A model generated the notes under the pieces. The model searched no databases. It worked only from the letters and a program-made list of their open reading frames with translations, and was not told the origin of the DNA. Positions 55,802 through 63,529 of a stretch of 64,000 bases of DNA are shown here, piece by piece (position 1 is the stretch's first letter; the number at the start of each line of letters is the position of its first letter). Source of the DNA: Agrococcus terreus (GTDB taxonomy: Bacteria > Actinomycetota > Actinomycetes > Actinomycetales > Microbacteriaceae). Location of the stretch: the NCBI RefSeq assembly GCF_014645235.1, contig NZ_BMLM01000002.1, positions 356,696 to 420,695 on the forward strand, read 5' to 3'. A program made the position numbers and the translations under genes.

Positions 55802-56941
55802 ATGAGCGACGCCGCCGTGCGCCGGCCGCCGACGGAGGACCCGCGGATGTGGGACGCCTTCGTCGGCATCGGCCTGGCCGTGCTCGCGGTCGTCGCGTGC
55901 TTCGCGGCGGCGCCGCTGCCGACCGCGCTCGGCATCGGGGCGGTCGCCGTGCTCGCCGCCGCGTACGTCGGGCTCGCGCGCCGCGCGATGCTGCACGACG
56001 TGCCGAGCACGGCCTTCCAGGTGGTCGCGGTGCTCGCCGCGGGCGTCGCCGCGTGGGCCTACGGGCCGATGGGCGCCGTGCAGGCGCTCGTCGCGCCGCT
56101 GCTGTGGGCGACGTCGGGGCCGAGCATCCGCCGCGCGGTGGTCGCGAACGTCGGGCTCTTCGGCGCGGTGTTCGCGGCGTTCGCGCTCGAGGGCGCGGCG
56201 GTGTGGCTGCTCGCCACCACGCAGGCGCTCAGCTTCGCGTTCAGCATGGTCATCGGGCTGTGGATCTCGGGGCTCGCGCGCGCCAACGAGGAGCGCGCGA
56301 GCCTCATCGCCGCGCTCGAGCGCGCCCAGGCGTCCGTCGCGCGGCTCAGCGGCGAGCAGGCGACGGCGGCCGAGCGCGCCCGCATCGCGCGCGACCTCCA
56401 CGACACCATCGCGCAGGACCTCGCCGCCATCGCCATGCTCGCGCAGCGCGGCACGCCGGACGCCGCCGTGCTCGCCGCCATCGAGGAGACCGCGCAGCGC
56501 TCGCTCGCCGAGGTCCGCGGCCTGGTCGCGGCGAGCGCGGGCGTGGGGCTCGACGACGGCCTCGCCGTCGCGCTCCAGCGGCTCGGGGCGCGCTTCGAGG
56601 CCGAGACGAGCATCCCCGTCGCCGTCGAGGCGGCCGCGGTCGACCTGCCCGTCGACGCCGAGGTGGCGCTGCTGCGCACTGCGCAGGAGGCGCTCGCGAA
56701 CGTGCGGAAGCACGCCGAGGCGGCCGGCGTGCGGCTCTCGCTCGCCGCCGAAGGGCCGGATGCGGTGCTCGTCGTCGCCGACGACGGCCGCGGCTTCGAC
56801 CGCGCCACCGTCACGCGCGGCCTCGGACTCGTCGGGCTCGACGAGCGCGTCTCGCTCGCGGGCGGCACGCTCGAGATCCGCTCCTCCGCCGCCGGCACCA
56901 CCGTGACGGCACGCATCGCGGGCGCGGAGGCGGCCCCGTGA
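55802..56941 (+). CDS. NarL/DesK-type sensor histidine kinase
   Basis: A 379-residue kinase. Five or six N-terminal helices (about 16-155) with no large outer sensor. The phosphotransfer motif ERARIARDLHDTIAQDLAAIA is the canonical HisKA_3 form. The ATPase domain has RTAQEALANVRKHAEA, ADDGRGFD and GLGLVGLDERVSLAGGTLEI. It is linked to the LuxR regulator by a GTGA overlap. Because it follows an ABC-2 exporter, a role in controlling that exporter is likely, as with LiaS/DesK-type modules that respond to membrane stress. Confidence 0.93.
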   Translation: MSDAAVRRPPTEDPRMWDAFVGIGLAVLAVVACFAAAPLPTALGIGAVAVLAAAYVGLARRAMLHDVPSTAFQVVAVLAAGVAAWAYGPMGAVQALVAPLLWATSGPSIRRAVVANVGLFGAVFAAFALEGAAVWLLATTQALSFAFSMVIGLWISGLARANEERASLIAALERAQASVARLSGEQATAAERARIARDLHDTIAQDLAAIAMLAQRGTPDAAVLAAIEETAQRSLAEVRGLVAASAGVGLDDGLAVALQRLGARFEAETSIPVAVEAAAVDLPVDAEVALLRTAQEALANVRKHAEAAGVRLSLAAEGPDAVLVVADDGRGFDRATVTRGLGLVGLDERVSLAGGTLEIRSSAAGTTVTARIAGAEAAP

Positions 56942-57555
56942 TCCGCGTCGTCGTCGCAGACGACCACCCCGTGGTGCGGGGCGGCCTCGTGGCGCTGCTG
57001 CGCGAGGCGCCCGACCTGGAGGTGGTGGGCGAGGCCGCCGACGGCGAGGCGCTCGTCGAGGTCGCCCTGCGGCTCGCGCCCGACGTCGTGCTCACCGACC
57101 TGCGGATGCCGCGCGCGGGCGGCGCCGAGGCCACCCGGCGCATCCTCGCCGCGCTGCCCTCGATCCGCGTGCTCGTGCTGACGACCTACGACACCGACGC
57201 CGACATCCTCGCCGCGACCGAGGCGGGCGCCACCGGCTACCTGCTCAAGGCGGCGCCGCCGCTCGAGATCTATGCGGCCGTGCGCGCCGTCGCGCGCGGC
57301 GAGCGCGCGATGGCGCCGAGCGTCGCGCGGGCGCTCGCGGAGCGCGCCGCCGCGCCGTCGCCGGCCGCGCTGTCGACCCGGGAGCTCGAGGTGCTCGCTC
57401 GGATGCGCGCGGGCGAGACGAACGCCGCCATCGGCCGCGCCCTGCACATCGGCGAGGCGACGGTGAAGACGCACCTGCAGTCGATCTTCGCGAAGCTCGG
57501 CGTGCGCGACCGCACGAGCGCGGTGGCGCTCGCGATGGAGCGCGGGCTGCTCTGA
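56938..57555 (+). CDS. LuxR/NarL-family response regulator
   Basis: A 205-residue regulator. Receiver: IRVVVADDHPVVRGGLVALL, acceptor aspartate in VVLTDLRMPRAGG, switch LTTYDTD and YLLKAAPPLE. DNA-binding: LSTRELEVLARMRAGETNAAIG with GEATVKTHLQSIFAKLGV. It pairs with the kinase upstream and probably regulates the ABC-2 operon. It is followed by a palindrome cluster at 57581 that marks the end of the operon. Confidence 0.94.
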   Translation: MIRVVVADDHPVVRGGLVALLREAPDLEVVGEAADGEALVEVALRLAPDVVLTDLRMPRAGGAEATRRILAALPSIRVLVLTTYDTDADILAATEAGATGYLLKAAPPLEIYAAVRAVARGERAMAPSVARALAERAAAPSPAALSTRELEVLARMRAGETNAAIGRALHIGEATVKTHLQSIFAKLGVRDRTSAVALAMERGLL

Positions 57556-57580
57556 GCGGCGGCTCGCCGAGCTTCCACGC

Positions 57581-57677
57581 GTCCGTGAGCGGTCGCGCCC
57601 GCCGGCTCCCCCGCCCGAGCGGTCAGCTGCGGCTGCTCCAGTGCGCCCGCGGCAGCCGCACGTGACCGCTGACGGAC
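57581..57677. repeat. Nested inverted repeats after the exporter operon
   Basis: GTCCGTGAGCGGTC (57581-57594) pairs with GACCGCTGACGGAC (57664-57677) with one mismatch. Inside it, AGCGGTCA-GC-TGCGGCTGC (57618-57636) pairs with GCAGCCGCA-CG-TGACCGCT (57652-57670) around a 15-nt loop. The two structures compete for the same right arm, AGCGGTCA being present twice on the left. It lies between convergent genes (luxR stop 57555, sigma stop 57701). Confidence 0.8.
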
Positions 57678-57700
57678 CGGCGCTCGCCTCGCGGCCGTGG

Positions 57701-58246
57701 TCAGCGGATGTCGGTCGACGGGTCGAGCGCAGCCCGCAGCGTCGCGCGAGCACGCGCATAGCGGCTGCGGATCGTGCCGGCTGGCCGCCTGAGGTGCCTG
57801 GCGACGTCGGCGAGCGAGAAGCCGTCCCAGTGGACGAGGCGGATGATCTCGCCGTCGATCGGATCGAGGTTCGCGAGGGCATCGGCGAGCGACGGATCGT
57901 GCGGCTCGGCGACACCGGGCCGCACGAGCGCCTCGGCGCGAAGGCGGTCGGCGAGCGCGTGCCGTCGCACAGCGCCGCGTCGGCTCGTCGCGAGCACGCG
58001 CCGCGCCACGCCGAACATCCACATCCGAGCCTGCTCGTCGTCCTGGGGGAGCGAGATCGCCCGGCGCCATACGACGAGCAGCGTCTCGCCCAGCAAGTCG
58101 GCGGCGTCCGCTCGGTCGGCGCGGCGCTCGAAGTACGCGAGCAGCGCCGCCGCCTCGCGCCGCACGGCGTCCTCGACGCGCCTGCGCACGGGATCCTCGA
58201 CGCGCGCCGCTTCGGCAGCGTCGGCTCGATCTGCCTCGCCGATCAT
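57701..58246 (-). CDS. ECF-type RNA polymerase sigma factor
   Basis: A 181-residue sigma-70 family protein of ECF size. Region 2 is DAADLLGETLLVVWRRA with the ARMWMFGVARRVLA helix, and region 4 is LDPIDGEIIRLVHWDGFSLADVA with the helix-turn-helix LRRPAGTIRSRYARARATL. The ATG at 58246 overlaps the stop of the upstream membrane protein gene (ATGA). The usual order is sigma first; here the membrane partner comes first. Region 2 starts after a long variable leader (about 1-30). Its target promoters are not known. Confidence 0.88.
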   Translation of the reverse strand: MIGEADRADAAEAARVEDPVRRRVEDAVRREAAALLAYFERRADRADAADLLGETLLVVWRRAISLPQDDEQARMWMFGVARRVLATSRRGAVRRHALADRLRAEALVRPGVAEPHDPSLADALANLDPIDGEIIRLVHWDGFSLADVARHLRRPAGTIRSRYARARATLRAALDPSTDIR

Positions 58247-58806
58247 CCGATGCCCGGCACGCAGGTGACGGCCCACCCGTGGAGCGACGGCGAGCCCTCT
58301 GCCCAGCGGATGCCGGGAAGGGCCGGGTCGAGCTCCGCGAGCAGCTGCACTTGGATGGCGGTCGACTCCGCCGCTTCGGTCTCCGCCGTCATGCGGGCGA
58401 CGACCGCCGAGGCGAAGGCCGTCGGATCCGTGGCTTCCCAGACGGCATCGACCGCAGCTGCCTCCGCGGCGCTCGCGCCGCCGAGCTCGACGTACAGCCG
58501 GCAGTCCTCCCCGCGATCCGCGCCCATCAGCGGCGAGTACGGCAGGCCGTGCGATGTGCGGCTGGTGCCGACGTCGAGGGTCATGAACGGCGGCTGCGAG
58601 AGCAGGTACGCCTCGATGTCCGTCGCGGCGACCGCGACGCCGACGACCGCGACGGCGGTGCCGAGCGCCGCGAGCGGCATCCAGCGACGGCCGCGGGGCC
58701 GCCGCGGCTGAGCGATGAGCGTGTCGATCGTGGCCTCGAGCGTGCGCGGCTGCGCCCCGGCAGGGTCGTTCGCGCGCAGCCGTCGGTCGAGCTCGGTGTC
58801 GTCCAT
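58243..58806 (-). CDS. Single-pass membrane protein, putative anti-sigma partner
   Basis: A 187-residue protein: cytosolic N-terminus (about 1-41, MDDTELDRRLRANDPAGAQP...), one TM helix (WMPLAALGTAVAVVGVAVAA) and an outer C-terminal domain with C98-like and terminal cysteines (EDCRLYVELGG, AVTCVPGIG). There is no zinc-binding HxxxCxxC motif in the N-terminus, so it is not a classical ZAS anti-sigma. The ATG at 58806 has GGAGG 6 nt upstream. Coupling to the sigma gene (ATGA) and topology suggest it controls that sigma factor. Its extracellular part is unassigned. Confidence 0.8.
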   Translation of the reverse strand: MDDTELDRRLRANDPAGAQPRTLEATIDTLIAQPRRPRGRRWMPLAALGTAVAVVGVAVAATDIEAYLLSQPPFMTLDVGTSRTSHGLPYSPLMGADRGEDCRLYVELGGASAAEAAAVDAVWEATDPTAFASAVVARMTAETEAAESTAIQVQLLAELDPALPGIRWAEGSPSLHGWAVTCVPGIG

Positions 58807-58900
58807 GGTGGTCCTCCAAGGGTTCCTACCAGGGACATGGCCGGATGGCCGCGGACCGTTGCGCGACGCGCGCAGCTGTCCTCGAGATCGACCGCGCGAT

Positions 58901-58961
58901 GCACATGTGCAGGAAGTGGCCGTTCTGGCGCGCGCGGAGCAACCACTTCCTGCACATGTGC
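58901..58961. repeat. 19-bp perfect inverted repeat with 23-nt loop
   Basis: GCACATGTGCAGGAAGTGG (58901-58919) and CCACTTCCTGCACATGTGC (58943-58961). The end of each arm contains a second palindrome, GCACATGTGC. It lies upstream of the sigma operon and downstream of an SRPBCC gene. The rest of the 191-bp gap shows no coding signal. Confidence 0.88.
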
Positions 58962-58997
58962 GACCAGGGGCCTCGGTGCGGCGGCGCGGGGCGCGGG

Positions 58998-59522
58998 TCA
59001 GACGTGCGTGGCGTACGAGCGGTAGCGCTCGAGCAGCATCGGCCAGTCGGCGTGGGCGCCGCGGCCGTGCTCGTTGGAGTCGTCCCAGCCGCCGTGCTGC
59101 AGCAGCACCCGGGTGCCGCCGTGCGGCAGGTCGGCGAACGTGAGCGTCACGCGCGACGGGCTGCCGTCGTGCGAGCGCGACAGCGTGTGGCTGAAGCGCG
59201 AGCCGGCCTCGGCCTCCAGCACCTCGCCCCACACGATCTCGCGCCCGTCGCGGGCGTGCTCGACGATCCGGCCGCCGACGTGCGGCTCCAGGTCGATGCG
59301 GTCGAGGCCCGTGCCGCTCGCGGTCGAGCCCTGCGGCCACCACTCGCCGAGCCCCAGCACGTAGGCGTCGTAGGCGCGGGCCCGGCTGACGGGCACGTCG
59401 ACGACGTGCTCGATGGGCGCTCTCGGGTCGTCGTGCAGGCCGACGCCCTGCGAGTCGTGCGGCGCGAGCGGCGCCTGCTCGTGCGGATCGGTGTGCGGCT
59501 GGTCGTCCATGTCGTCCCCCAT
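58998..59522 (-). CDS. SRPBCC/AHSA1-domain protein
   Basis: A 174-residue protein. About 30 N-terminal residues are His/Asp/Pro-rich (HTDPHEQAPLAPHDSQ), then an AHSA1-like fold: IEHVVDVPVSRARAYDAYV, GEWWPQGS, DLEPHVGGRIVEH, IVWGEVLEAEAGSRF, RVTLTFADLPHGGTRVLLQH and a terminal helix with MLLERYRSYA. It is the third family member in the window and more distant from the other two. The start is uncertain among ATGs at 59534, 59522 and 59510. It lies downstream of the VOC gene with a 32-bp gap. The His-rich tail may bind metal. Confidence 0.82.
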   Translation of the reverse strand: MGDDMDDQPHTDPHEQAPLAPHDSQGVGLHDDPRAPIEHVVDVPVSRARAYDAYVLGLGEWWPQGSTASGTGLDRIDLEPHVGGRIVEHARDGREIVWGEVLEAEAGSRFSHTLSRSHDGSPSRVTLTFADLPHGGTRVLLQHGGWDDSNEHGRGAHADWPMLLERYRSYATHV

Positions 59523-59554
59523 CACCTCGACCATCCCACTCGCGCCTGGGAGGT

Positions 59555-60031
59555 TCAACCGTGCGCGGCAGATCCCTCGCCCCGAGCGCCGCTCGTACCG
59601 AAGCCCTCCTGCCCGGATCGCGCATCCGCGGTCTCGAGCTCCTGGAAGAGCGTCAGCGTCAGCCCTGCCGGCGCCTCGAGCCGGGCGTTCCTCGAGCGCC
59701 ACGGCGTCTCGCGCGGCTCGGCGACGACGGTCGCGCCGGCGGCCTCCAGCCTGCGGGTCGTGCCGTCGGCGTCGGCCACCTCGAAGGCGACGCGGATGCG
59801 CGGGCTCTCGAGGCCGTCGGTCTCGACCCGGTCGATGAGGCGGCGCTGCGCGGGGTTCGCGAGCTCGAGCGTGGCGCGGCCGGCGTCGAGGATGACGACC
59901 CGCGCATCCCCCTCGCCCTCGTACGCCTCCTGCTCGGGCAGGCCCAGGGCGTCGCGGTAGAACGCGAGCGCGGCCTCGAAGTCCTCGGCCTCGACGACGA
60001 GGCGGAGCTGGACGGGGGCGTCGGCTGCCAT
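59555..60031 (-). CDS. VOC (glyoxalase/bleomycin-resistance) family protein
   Basis: A 158-residue protein with the vicinal-oxygen-chelate fold: QLRLVVEAEDFEAALAFYRDAL and LGLPEQEAYEGEGDARVVILDAG, then IRVAFEVADADGTTRRLEAAG and a final GLTLTLFQEL with the metal glutamate. Two beta-alpha-beta-beta-beta halves are seen. The final 28 residues (ETADARSGQEGFGTSGARG) are unrelated low-complexity. It starts at ATG 60031 just after the SAHH-like gene stop (62 bp). The enzyme activity cannot be assigned. Confidence 0.87.
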   Translation of the reverse strand: MAADAPVQLRLVVEAEDFEAALAFYRDALGLPEQEAYEGEGDARVVILDAGRATLELANPAQRRLIDRVETDGLESPRIRVAFEVADADGTTRRLEAAGATVVAEPRETPWRSRNARLEAPAGLTLTLFQELETADARSGQEGFGTSGARGEGSAAHG

Positions 60032-60093
60032 GGGGAGCGCAACGCCGCCCGTCCGCGCGCCATTCCGGCGCGCCGCGGCGCAGCGGGCGGGCG

Positions 60094-61323
60094 TCAGCGA
60101 GCGGCGCCCATGGCCGCGAGCATCGCGCGGGCGATGCCGTGCTCGATCTCGACGGGCACGCCCTGCGGGCCCGGCTCCAGCCCGCCGGCCGCGACGCGCT
60201 CGAGCGAGCGCGCCTGCAGCAGGAAGCCCAGATCCATCGACTGGATCGAGTTGCCCTTCGGGTTCGGCCCGGCGAGGTTGAACATGCGGCCCTCGGCGAG
60301 CAGGATCGCGTGCTTCCCGCCGCGCTCGATGCGCTCGATCGCGGGCGCGACCTGCGTCGTGCGGGCGCCCGCGCGCAGCGCATCCACGTCGATCTCCCAC
60401 GGGAAGTGGCCGATGTTGGCGAGCACCGCGCCGTCGGCGACGTGCTCGAGGGCGGATGCGGGCAGCGCGTCGGGGCGGCCGGTGGCGGTGACGACGACCT
60501 CCGCCCACGGCAGCAGCTCCTCGAGCGTGCCGACGCGGTGCCCGTCGAACGCGGCCTCGAGCGCCGTGACGGGATCGCGCTCGACGACGCCGACCTTGCC
60601 GCCGAGGGCGGCGAGGTACTGCGCGACGCCGCGGCCGCACCAGCCGTAGCCGATCACGAGGAAGCGGCTGCCGGGCACCTGCAGGTTCGTGATGCGCATG
60701 AGCGACTCCACGGCGCTCTGGCCGACCGCGTGGCGGTTCTCGCCGATCGCCTTGATGCGGGAGTCGTTGATGACGATGACCGGGAACGGCACGGCGACGC
60801 CCTCCTCGCGCAGCCGGAAGCCGCCGGAGGTGGTCTCCTCGGTGCCGCCGACCACCTCGTGGGCGAAGCCGTGCGCGACGGTGCCGAGCGCGAGGTCGGC
60901 GCCGTTGTCGAGCAGCATGTCGGGGCGGGCGGCGAGGGTGCGCTCGAGGTTGGCGCGGTGGTCGTCGAGCGTATCGTCGCGGCGGCCGAAGAGCTCGATG
61001 CCGGATGCCTGCAGCGCGGCGACCACGTCGTCCTGCGTGGAGCCGTGGTTGCCGGTGCCGACGATGCGGGCGCCGCCGGCGGCGAGCGTCTCGACGAGCA
61101 CGGCCGTCTTCGGCTCGAGGTGCAGCGAGACGCCGATGGTGCGGCCCGCGAACGGCTGCGTCGTGGCGAGCTCGTCGCGGAGGGCAGCGAGCAGCGGCAT
61201 GCGCGAGCGGATCCAGGCGATGCGGGCGGCGCCCTCGGCGGCCGGCCCCGCGGCGGCGTCCGGCCCGGCGCCAGCGGTCGAGGTGTCAGGTTCGACGGCC
61301 GGGTCGATGGTGGGGTCGATCAT
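60094..61323 (-). CDS. ahcY: S-adenosylhomocysteine hydrolase-like enzyme, short type
   Basis: A 409-residue SahH-family protein; canonical bacterial and human enzymes are about 430-490. Present: SLHLEPKTAVLVETLAAG (histidine), LLDNGADLAL (aspartate), GGTEETTSGG (glutamate), VIVINDSRIKAIGEN (lysine, asparagine) and the NAD loop VIGYGWCGRGVA. Absent: the C-terminal HYRY tail and the GHP segment, replaced by NLAGPNPKGNSIQSM. The HLExKTA form resembles archaeal/Thermotoga-type short SahH. It should split S-adenosylhomocysteine (or a related thioether) to homocysteine and a nucleoside, feeding cbs. ATG at 61323 has GGAAGGG upstream; the first 30 residues are low-complexity. Confidence 0.82.
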   Translation of the reverse strand: MIDPTIDPAVEPDTSTAGAGPDAAAGPAAEGAARIAWIRSRMPLLAALRDELATTQPFAGRTIGVSLHLEPKTAVLVETLAAGGARIVGTGNHGSTQDDVVAALQASGIELFGRRDDTLDDHRANLERTLAARPDMLLDNGADLALGTVAHGFAHEVVGGTEETTSGGFRLREEGVAVPFPVIVINDSRIKAIGENRHAVGQSAVESLMRITNLQVPGSRFLVIGYGWCGRGVAQYLAALGGKVGVVERDPVTALEAAFDGHRVGTLEELLPWAEVVVTATGRPDALPASALEHVADGAVLANIGHFPWEIDVDALRAGARTTQVAPAIERIERGGKHAILLAEGRMFNLAGPNPKGNSIQSMDLGFLLQARSLERVAAGGLEPGPQGVPVEIEHGIARAMLAAMGAAR

Positions 61324-61394
61324 GGGGTGGCCCTTCCGCCGCGAGCGCGGCGCTCGGGTCGTCGCGCGGCGGGGCGTCCCGCGTCGGTCGCGAC

Positions 61395-61414
61395 GGATGC
61401 GCATCGTCGCATCC
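61395..61414. other. Small hairpin upstream of the SahH-like gene
   Basis: GGATGCG (61395-61401), loop CATCGT, CGCATCC (61408-61414) in the 170-bp gap between the SahH-like gene and murB. It may be the murB terminator or part of the SahH leader. I saw no recognisable SAM or SAH riboswitch core in this gap. Confidence 0.35.
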
Positions 61415-61493
61415 CGGAGGAGCGGATGTCCCGCACCTGGCGTCGATCCTGCCACGCGGCGCGGCGTCTCCGCGCCGCGCTCAGGCGCCGTCG

Positions 61494-62639
61494 CTAGACG
61501 ACGAGCCCGACGAGCACCGGCTCGGGCACGAGGTGCACGCCGAACTGGTTCTCGACCCGCATCTGCACGTAGCGCGCGAGCTCGGCGACCTCCTCGCCGG
61601 TGGCGCCGCCGCGGTTCGTGAGCGCGAGCGTGTGCTTCGACGAGACGGCAGCGCGCGAGCCGGGCAGCGTGAACCCGCGCTCGATGCCCGCCTGCTCGAT
61701 GAGCCAGGCGGCCGAGAGCTTCACGCGCGGCACGGGGCGGTCGAGCGACGGGACAGGCGTGTCGGCGTCGAGCGGCAGCACGGTGGCCGACGGCTCGGGC
61801 GCCACCGACCATCGGGGTGCGTCCTTCGGCAGCTCGCCCGCGAAGCGCGCCGAGACGACGGGGTTCGTGAAGAACGAGCCGGCGCTCACGGAGTCGGGGT
61901 CGTCCGAGAGCACCATGCCCTTCGCGGTGCGCAGCGCCAGCACCGAGGCACGCACGTCGTCGAGCGGCACGCGCGTGCCGAGGTCGACGCCGAGCGCGGT
62001 CGCGAGCTGCTGGTACGCGACCGGCTGGCTGCGGCGGTCGGCGCTGCGCCGCAGGCGCAGGTCGACCGACAGCACGACGCCGCGGAGGTCGCCGCGCTTC
62101 AGCGCGGAGTCGCGGTAGCCCAGGCGCAGCTCGGCGGCGGGCACGTGCCGCACCTCGAGCGTCTCGGCGTCGAGCAGCTCGATCGCATGCAGCGTCGAGG
62201 CGAGCTCCTGCCCGTACGCGCCGATGTTCTGGATGGGCGCGGCGCCCACCGAGCCCGGGATGCCGCTGAGCGCCTCGAGCCCGGCGAGGCCGTCGGCGAC
62301 GGTGCGGGCGACGAGGGCGTCCCAGCCCTCGCCGGCCTCCACGCGCAGCACGACCGACTCGTCGGCCGGCGGCTCCTCGCCCTCGGGGCGGTGGGGCGCG
62401 GGCGGGGCGGGCAGCTCCTGGATGCCGCGGGTGGCGATGCGCAGCACGGTGCCGTCGAAGTCGTCGCTCGAGGCGACCGTGTTCGACCCGCCGCCGAGCA
62501 GCACGTGCGGCTCGTCGGTCGCGAGCAGCTCTGCGTACGCCTCGACCGCCTCCTCGCGGGTGGTGGCGTCGATCCAGCGCGCGGCCTCGCCGCCGACGCG
62601 CATCGTCGTCGCGTCGGCGAGCGCGCGCCGCTCGCTCAT
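61494..62639 (-). CDS. murB: UDP-N-acetylenolpyruvoylglucosamine reductase
   Basis: A 381-residue type I/II-like MurB. The FAD-binding part has TTMRVGGEAARWI, VLLGGGSNTVASS, LSGIPGSVGAAPIQNIGAYGQ, and the substrate part SAGSFFTNPVVS with the catalytic serine and VKLSAAWLIEQAGIERG; the glutamate is in PEPVLVG. It makes UDP-MurNAc, the precursor of peptidoglycan. The ATG overlaps the hadB-like stop (62639-62636, ATGA). A Gly/Pro/Glu-rich stretch (about 78-95, APPAPHRPEGEEPPADES) is an insertion relative to common MurB. Same order as in many actinobacteria. Confidence 0.95.
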   Translation of the reverse strand: MSERRALADATTMRVGGEAARWIDATTREEAVEAYAELLATDEPHVLLGGGSNTVASSDDFDGTVLRIATRGIQELPAPPAPHRPEGEEPPADESVVLRVEAGEGWDALVARTVADGLAGLEALSGIPGSVGAAPIQNIGAYGQELASTLHAIELLDAETLEVRHVPAAELRLGYRDSALKRGDLRGVVLSVDLRLRRSADRRSQPVAYQQLATALGVDLGTRVPLDDVRASVLALRTAKGMVLSDDPDSVSAGSFFTNPVVSARFAGELPKDAPRWSVAPEPSATVLPLDADTPVPSLDRPVPRVKLSAAWLIEQAGIERGFTLPGSRAAVSSKHTLALTNRGGATGEEVAELARYVQMRVENQFGVHLVPEPVLVGLVV

Positions 62640-63049
62640 CGGTCGGTCGCCACGACGACCTGGGCCTTGCCGAGCACCGTCTGCTCGCCCGCGGTCACGG
62701 TGAGGTCGATGCGCGCCGTGCCCTCCTCGACCTTGCCGACGGTGGCGACGACGCGCAGCGCGGCCCCCGCCTCCGGGTCGACCACGACGGGGCGGGTGAA
62801 GCGCACCTGGTAGTCGAGCACGCGGCCGGGGCCGGCCCAGTCGACGACCGGCTGCACTGCGGCGCCCATGGTGAGCATCCCGTGCGCGAGCACGCCCGGC
62901 AGGCCGACGGCCTCGGCGACGTCGTCGCGGTAGTGGATGGGGTTGAAGTCGCCGGATGCGCCCGCGTACCGGACGAGCGTCTCGCGCGTGAAGGCGAGCT
63001 CGCGCTCGGCGACCACCTGGCCGACCTCGAGGTCCTGCAGCTGCGCCAT
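62636..63049 (-). CDS. MaoC-fold dehydratase (HadB-like)
   Basis: A 137-residue hot-dog protein: LTFTRETLVRYAGASGDFNPIHYRDDVAEAVGLPG in outline (catalytic Asp and His in the SGDFNPIHYRD part), VLAHGMLTMG, and C-terminal GKAQVVVA. In mycobacteria HadB is the catalytic half of the 3-hydroxyacyl-ACP dehydratase of FAS-II mycolate synthesis. Microbacteriaceae do not make mycolic acids, so the natural substrate is a different acyl group (inference). The ATG shares one base with the previous stop (TGATG at 63051-63047). It heads into murB. Confidence 0.9.
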   Translation of the reverse strand: MAQLQDLEVGQVVAERELAFTRETLVRYAGASGDFNPIHYRDDVAEAVGLPGVLAHGMLTMGAAVQPVVDWAGPGRVLDYQVRFTRPVVVDPEAGAALRVVATVGKVEEGTARIDLTVTAGEQTVLGKAQVVVATDR

Positions 63050-63495
63050 CACGCGTCCCCTCCCACGACGAGCGACGACGTGGCCGTGACCACGTGGGCG
63101 CCCTCCGCATCCGTCACGACCGTCTCGCAGGTCACCATGTCGTTGCCGCCGAGCGAGCGCACGCGCGTCACCGTGAGCTGCGCGGTGAGCTCGTCGCCCG
63201 CGACGATCGGCCGCGTGGCGGTGAAGCGCTGGTCGCCGTGGACGATGCGCGAGAGCACGATGCCCGCCTCCGGGTCGTCGAGCAGCTGGTTCCAGGTGAG
63301 CTGCTGGATGACGATCGGGAAGGTGGGCGGCGCGACCACGTCGGCGTGGCCGGCGGCGCGGGCCGCCTCGACGTCGTGGTGCTCCGGGTGGGTCGCCTGC
63401 ACGGCGCGCGCGAACTCGCGCACCTTCTCGCGGCCGACCAGGTACGGGGCCGTCGGAGGGTACTGGCGGCCCTGGATCTCGGGGTTCACTGGCAC
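63049..63495 (-). CDS. MaoC N-terminal-domain protein (HadA/HadC-like)
   Basis: A 148-residue non-catalytic hot-dog partner. MPVNPEIQGRQYPPTAPYLVGREKVREFARAV in outline, then APPTFPIVIQQLTWNQLL, VHGDQRFTATRPIVAGDELTA and SLGGNDMVTCETVV. The catalytic Asp/His of HadB is absent, as in HadA and HadC. It pairs with the next gene (coding regions share one base). GTG start. The order hadA-hadB-murB is recurrent in Actinobacteria, and together with tRNA-Trp-secE-nusG to the left it marks a conserved neighbourhood. Confidence 0.9.
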   Translation of the reverse strand: MPVNPEIQGRQYPPTAPYLVGREKVREFARAVQATHPEHHDVEAARAAGHADVVAPPTFPIVIQQLTWNQLLDDPEAGIVLSRIVHGDQRFTATRPIVAGDELTAQLTVTRVRSLGGNDMVTCETVVTDAEGAHVVTATSSLVVGGDA

Positions 63496-63529
63496 GCGCC
63501 AAGCCTAGCCACCGGCTCGCGCCGCGCGG

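Noticed and set aside
61324-61493. SAM or SAH riboswitch upstream of the SahH-like gene
   Set aside because: No recognisable conserved core or pseudoknot partner; only a 7-bp hairpin. A covariance-model scan would settle it.
62636-63495. Mycolic-acid FAS-II dehydratase HadABC
   Set aside because: The genes are HadA/HadB-like, but the presumed family (Microbacteriaceae) lacks mycolic acids and no FAS-II set is visible here, so the mycolate function is not claimed.
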